From the NCBI GenBank assembly GCA_950097015.1, contig CATNEN010000008.1:434001-498000 (forward strand): a DNA stretch of 64,000 nucleotides. Direction: 5' to 3'. The DNA comes from Macrostomum hystrix (taxonomy: Eukaryota; Platyhelminthes; Macrostomidae). The notes below the pieces were generated by a model. It was not told where the DNA came from and searched no databases. It saw nothing but the letters and a program-made list of their open reading frames with translations. This document shows positions 61,872-64,000 of the stretch, piece by piece. A program made the position numbers and the translations under genes. The number at the start of each line of letters is the position of its first letter. The stretch's first letter is position 1.

Positions 61872-62200
61872 ATGTGGTGGGTGGCTGAGCGGTCTAACGC
61901 GCTTGCCTCTCGCAACAAGGTTCCTGAGCTCGATTCCCCGGCGAGGCCACATTCATTTTGGGCGAAGCTGCGGAGGTAATGCTTGGGGGGCGTGTCATGA
62001 GGGCCCAGTGCATATTGAGAGTGTACAGTGCCTGACGATGAGAAAGTCAGGACAGACGTACACACCGTTTTGAGTATGATTGTGTACAGTATCGGTGTGT
62101 GTGTGCTCCTGAGTCAGCGGAATGGGCAGAATTGCCTCCTCGCTGGCTGCGGGTCTAGTGTCACCTAATGATGTGCCATTGCCCGCAGCCCTTCTGCAAA
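61872..62200 (+). repeat. SINE family A, most complete copy with perfect A-box
   Basis: Starts GGTGGCTGAGCGGTCTAACG, whose TGGCTGAGCGG equals the Pol III A-box consensus, followed by a B-box-like GGTTCCTGAGCTCGATTCC, the CGAAGCTGCGG block, GTGTACAGTGCCTGACGATG, GTGTGTGCTCCTGAGTCAGC and GGTCTAGTGTCACCTAATGA, ending at CAGCCCTTCTGCAA. The head resembles a Leu/Ser-type tRNA gene. Confidence 0.9.
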
Positions 62201-63575
62201 TATGCAAGAAGGTGAATATTTAACCATATCTTTTTTTTCTTTAAATCGAAGACAGGAATACCAAAGCTGCCAAGTGACATAAAATATCATTTAACAGAAA
62301 CTGAAAGATATTTAAAAGAAATCGAGGTTGAAGCGTTAAGGATTAGTTGTTGACGTTGTCCTAGTTGCAAATGAAACAGCAAGGATAATTGAAACGCTAA
62401 ATTATTAATTAATTTACCTTCATTATTTCGTCTGCTACAAACTCCAGCTGGTACAGAAGAGCAACAGTAAAATAAGAAAAATGAGCAGAAGAAAAAGCTT
62501 GAGTAGATCCAGGTAGAAATAGCTGTGAGCACAGCTCCAAAGCTGAGCATGCCGCCAGAGGGATTGGTAGCAGAAAGAAACGAGTTTCAATGCGACAAGA
62601 GAGTTAAGAGGGCCTGGCGGCGGTTTGCAATGAGCATCATGGCTGCTCATTGGCTGACGCTTGGCGCGTGTTAATTTTGCTGCCAGAGGTCAGAGCGCAT
62701 TGCATGCCCCACTGTCTTTCCTCCACACCTACCGCCCTCCTCTCGTTTATAGTTTTCTCTCCCTGTCGCGGTCCAGTGTGAGTACATTTCTGTACAGGTC
62801 AGCGCGGGCCTGTGTTTACCTAAAAAGGCCGGCAAAGTAGCCCTGCTTGTTTAAAAGAGAACTGTACATTACCTCTGCACCCGCACTGCACCTGGGTTGG
62901 TTAGCTAGCTTCAAGTGATACTTAGTCATCCGAGGTTGTGGTGATGTACACTTTACGAACGGCACGTTAAGAAAACAATTGAGAATGCCCCTTTGCTAGT
63001 CGCCATGCGTTTTAAAGCCTCTAAATGTGTAGCTAAGAAAAGATTAGGTCGCGTCAATAGCCATAAAAAGCTATGAAATACATTTCTATTTTAAGTGTAT
63101 CTATTCTTATAGTGTAATTTAAATTCTACAATACGAGTAGCAGCAGCAGAATTGTCATTTATAATGATTTTTCTCGTTCTAGCCGTAGTAACCGTAGTAT
63201 AATAACAATGAATACGCTAACCCAAACAGCCAGTAGAATTATGGGTGGGCGATTATTGACCAAATTTAGGCTTGTTTAGGCAGATAGACAATCGATTTAG
63301 CAGATAGAGCGGAAAATTGCGCATAAAAATCTATAGATAAATTAGTAGATAAATCTAAACTTGGTGGTGGCATAATCTACGAGTATGTACTAACAGTATT
63401 TAATTTAAACCAGCAATAGATACAGAAATTGTTCTGAATGTTAATGAATAGTAAATTTACTTATCCGTCCTGGTTAATTTGTGGGGTTCTTTAAAAGATC
63501 CTATTCCACAGAATGTCCACAGAAGCAATCAGACGAAAAGTGACAATAAATTTCAAACAATTGACGAGTTCTCAC
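62201..63575. other. 5' flank of the Ig-like gene
   Basis: I see no reliable coding exon. A GC-richer island at about 62630-62900 contains an inverted CCAAT box (CATTGGCTG, 62655) and CT-rich stretches and is a plausible promoter for the minus-strand Ig-like gene. The remainder is AT-rich. Confidence 0.45.
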
Positions 63576-63712
63576 TCTGAGTGTGAGGCGATCATTACAT
63601 AATCCTGCAGCGAATAGCGCCTGGATACACGGCTGAATGGACGCACCGTAGTTTCACACAGAATGTTGTTGTCTTGCCAATATTCCAGCCGAATTAACTC
63701 AACCCTAAACTC
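63576..63712 (-). CDS. Candidate exon of an unidentified minus-strand gene
   Basis: Bounded by a good acceptor (CTCGTTGCAG) and donor (GA/GTGAGA), open for 45 codons in the single frame starting EFRVELIRLEYWQDNNILCE and ending RRYSLQDYVMIASHSE. The amphipathic, non-repetitive composition is protein-like and unlike flanking DNA. Neighbouring exons would lie to the right of the window; a possible upstream acceptor is at about 63951 (CACTTTCAG). I do not recognise the family. Confidence 0.4.
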
Positions 63713-64000
63713 CTGCAACGAGTATGAAATTAGATTCTGTCTGGAGTGCAAATTTCCGTGCAAACATTTCCCGATGCTGGGCACTTCCTGTCCAACTAAG
63801 ATATTGCGTCAATTAAAATAGAATCCTTTGTCATGCAGCCTGTTGTGATCCCATTTCGCTTCTGATTGCCATTGCCTGGCTTGAATCTCCTTTTGTGCTG
63901 CATCTTTTTATCCTCAAATAGACTTTCTGATAATGACGCAACAGTTTCTCGAATCTGAAAGTGGACAGTAAAGGAACGAAAAATATTTCTAAATGCAAAA

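Noticed and set aside
61872-61945. Possible tRNA-Leu/Ser gene
   Set aside because: Perfect A-box, but the acceptor arm is absent and the sequence is shared with other SINE A copies.

Overview
The window is nuclear DNA of an animal. Coding blocks are split by short GT-AG introns (many 45-400 nt, a few GC-AG), low-copy tandem repeats sit inside introns, and tRNA-derived SINEs and small inverted-repeat elements are scattered throughout. The gene content is metazoan: an adhesion GPCR of the ADGRV1/VLGR1 type, TTLL12, a DEG/ENaC channel, a NIT-domain guanylate cyclase and an Ig-type membrane protein. The style suggests an invertebrate, and I would guess a lophotrochozoan such as a free-living flatworm, but the sequence does not prove the species.

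Layout: about 1-48.9 kb is one minus-strand gene, a homologue of the very large adhesion GPCR ADGRV1. I could chain 63 exons with matching splice phases, about 5,950 codons. They run from a signal peptide at 48.9 kb through Calx-beta repeats, a laminin-G domain (about 41 kb), a short Cys-rich exon (35.7 kb), an EPTP/EAR propeller (31-32 kb) and more Calx-beta repeats to a GAIN region, a GPS motif and the first transmembrane helices. The rest of the 7TM bundle and the tail lie beyond position 1. Two exons show a one-base frame problem. Two other genes sit inside introns of this gene: TTLL12 on the same strand (9.2-11.3 kb), and a guanylate cyclase on the opposite strand (18.45-22.82 kb) with two transmembrane helices, a NIT domain and a catalytic domain lacking one of the two metal-binding aspartates.

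Upstream of ADGRV1 on the same strand are a DEG/ENaC-type sodium channel (50.7-56.5 kb, eight exons, a tract of 26 pure CAG codons), a single-pass Ig-like/mucin-stalk membrane protein with a polyQ/polyP cytoplasmic tail (59.0-61.8 kb, four coding exons), and one orphan exon of an unidentified gene at 63.6 kb. Apart from the cyclase, every gene is on the minus strand.

Non-coding structure: three dispersed repeat families (two tRNA-like SINEs and one foldback-type repeat), a 652-bp TIR element (MITE), a palindrome-like foldback element, eight minisatellite or microsatellite arrays, and an over-represented 8-mer, TACGAGTA. ADGRV1 homologues organise fibrous links between membranes (for example ankle links of hair cells). 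DEG/ENaC channels and NIT cyclases are also sensory or signalling proteins, but nothing here shows that the genes act together.
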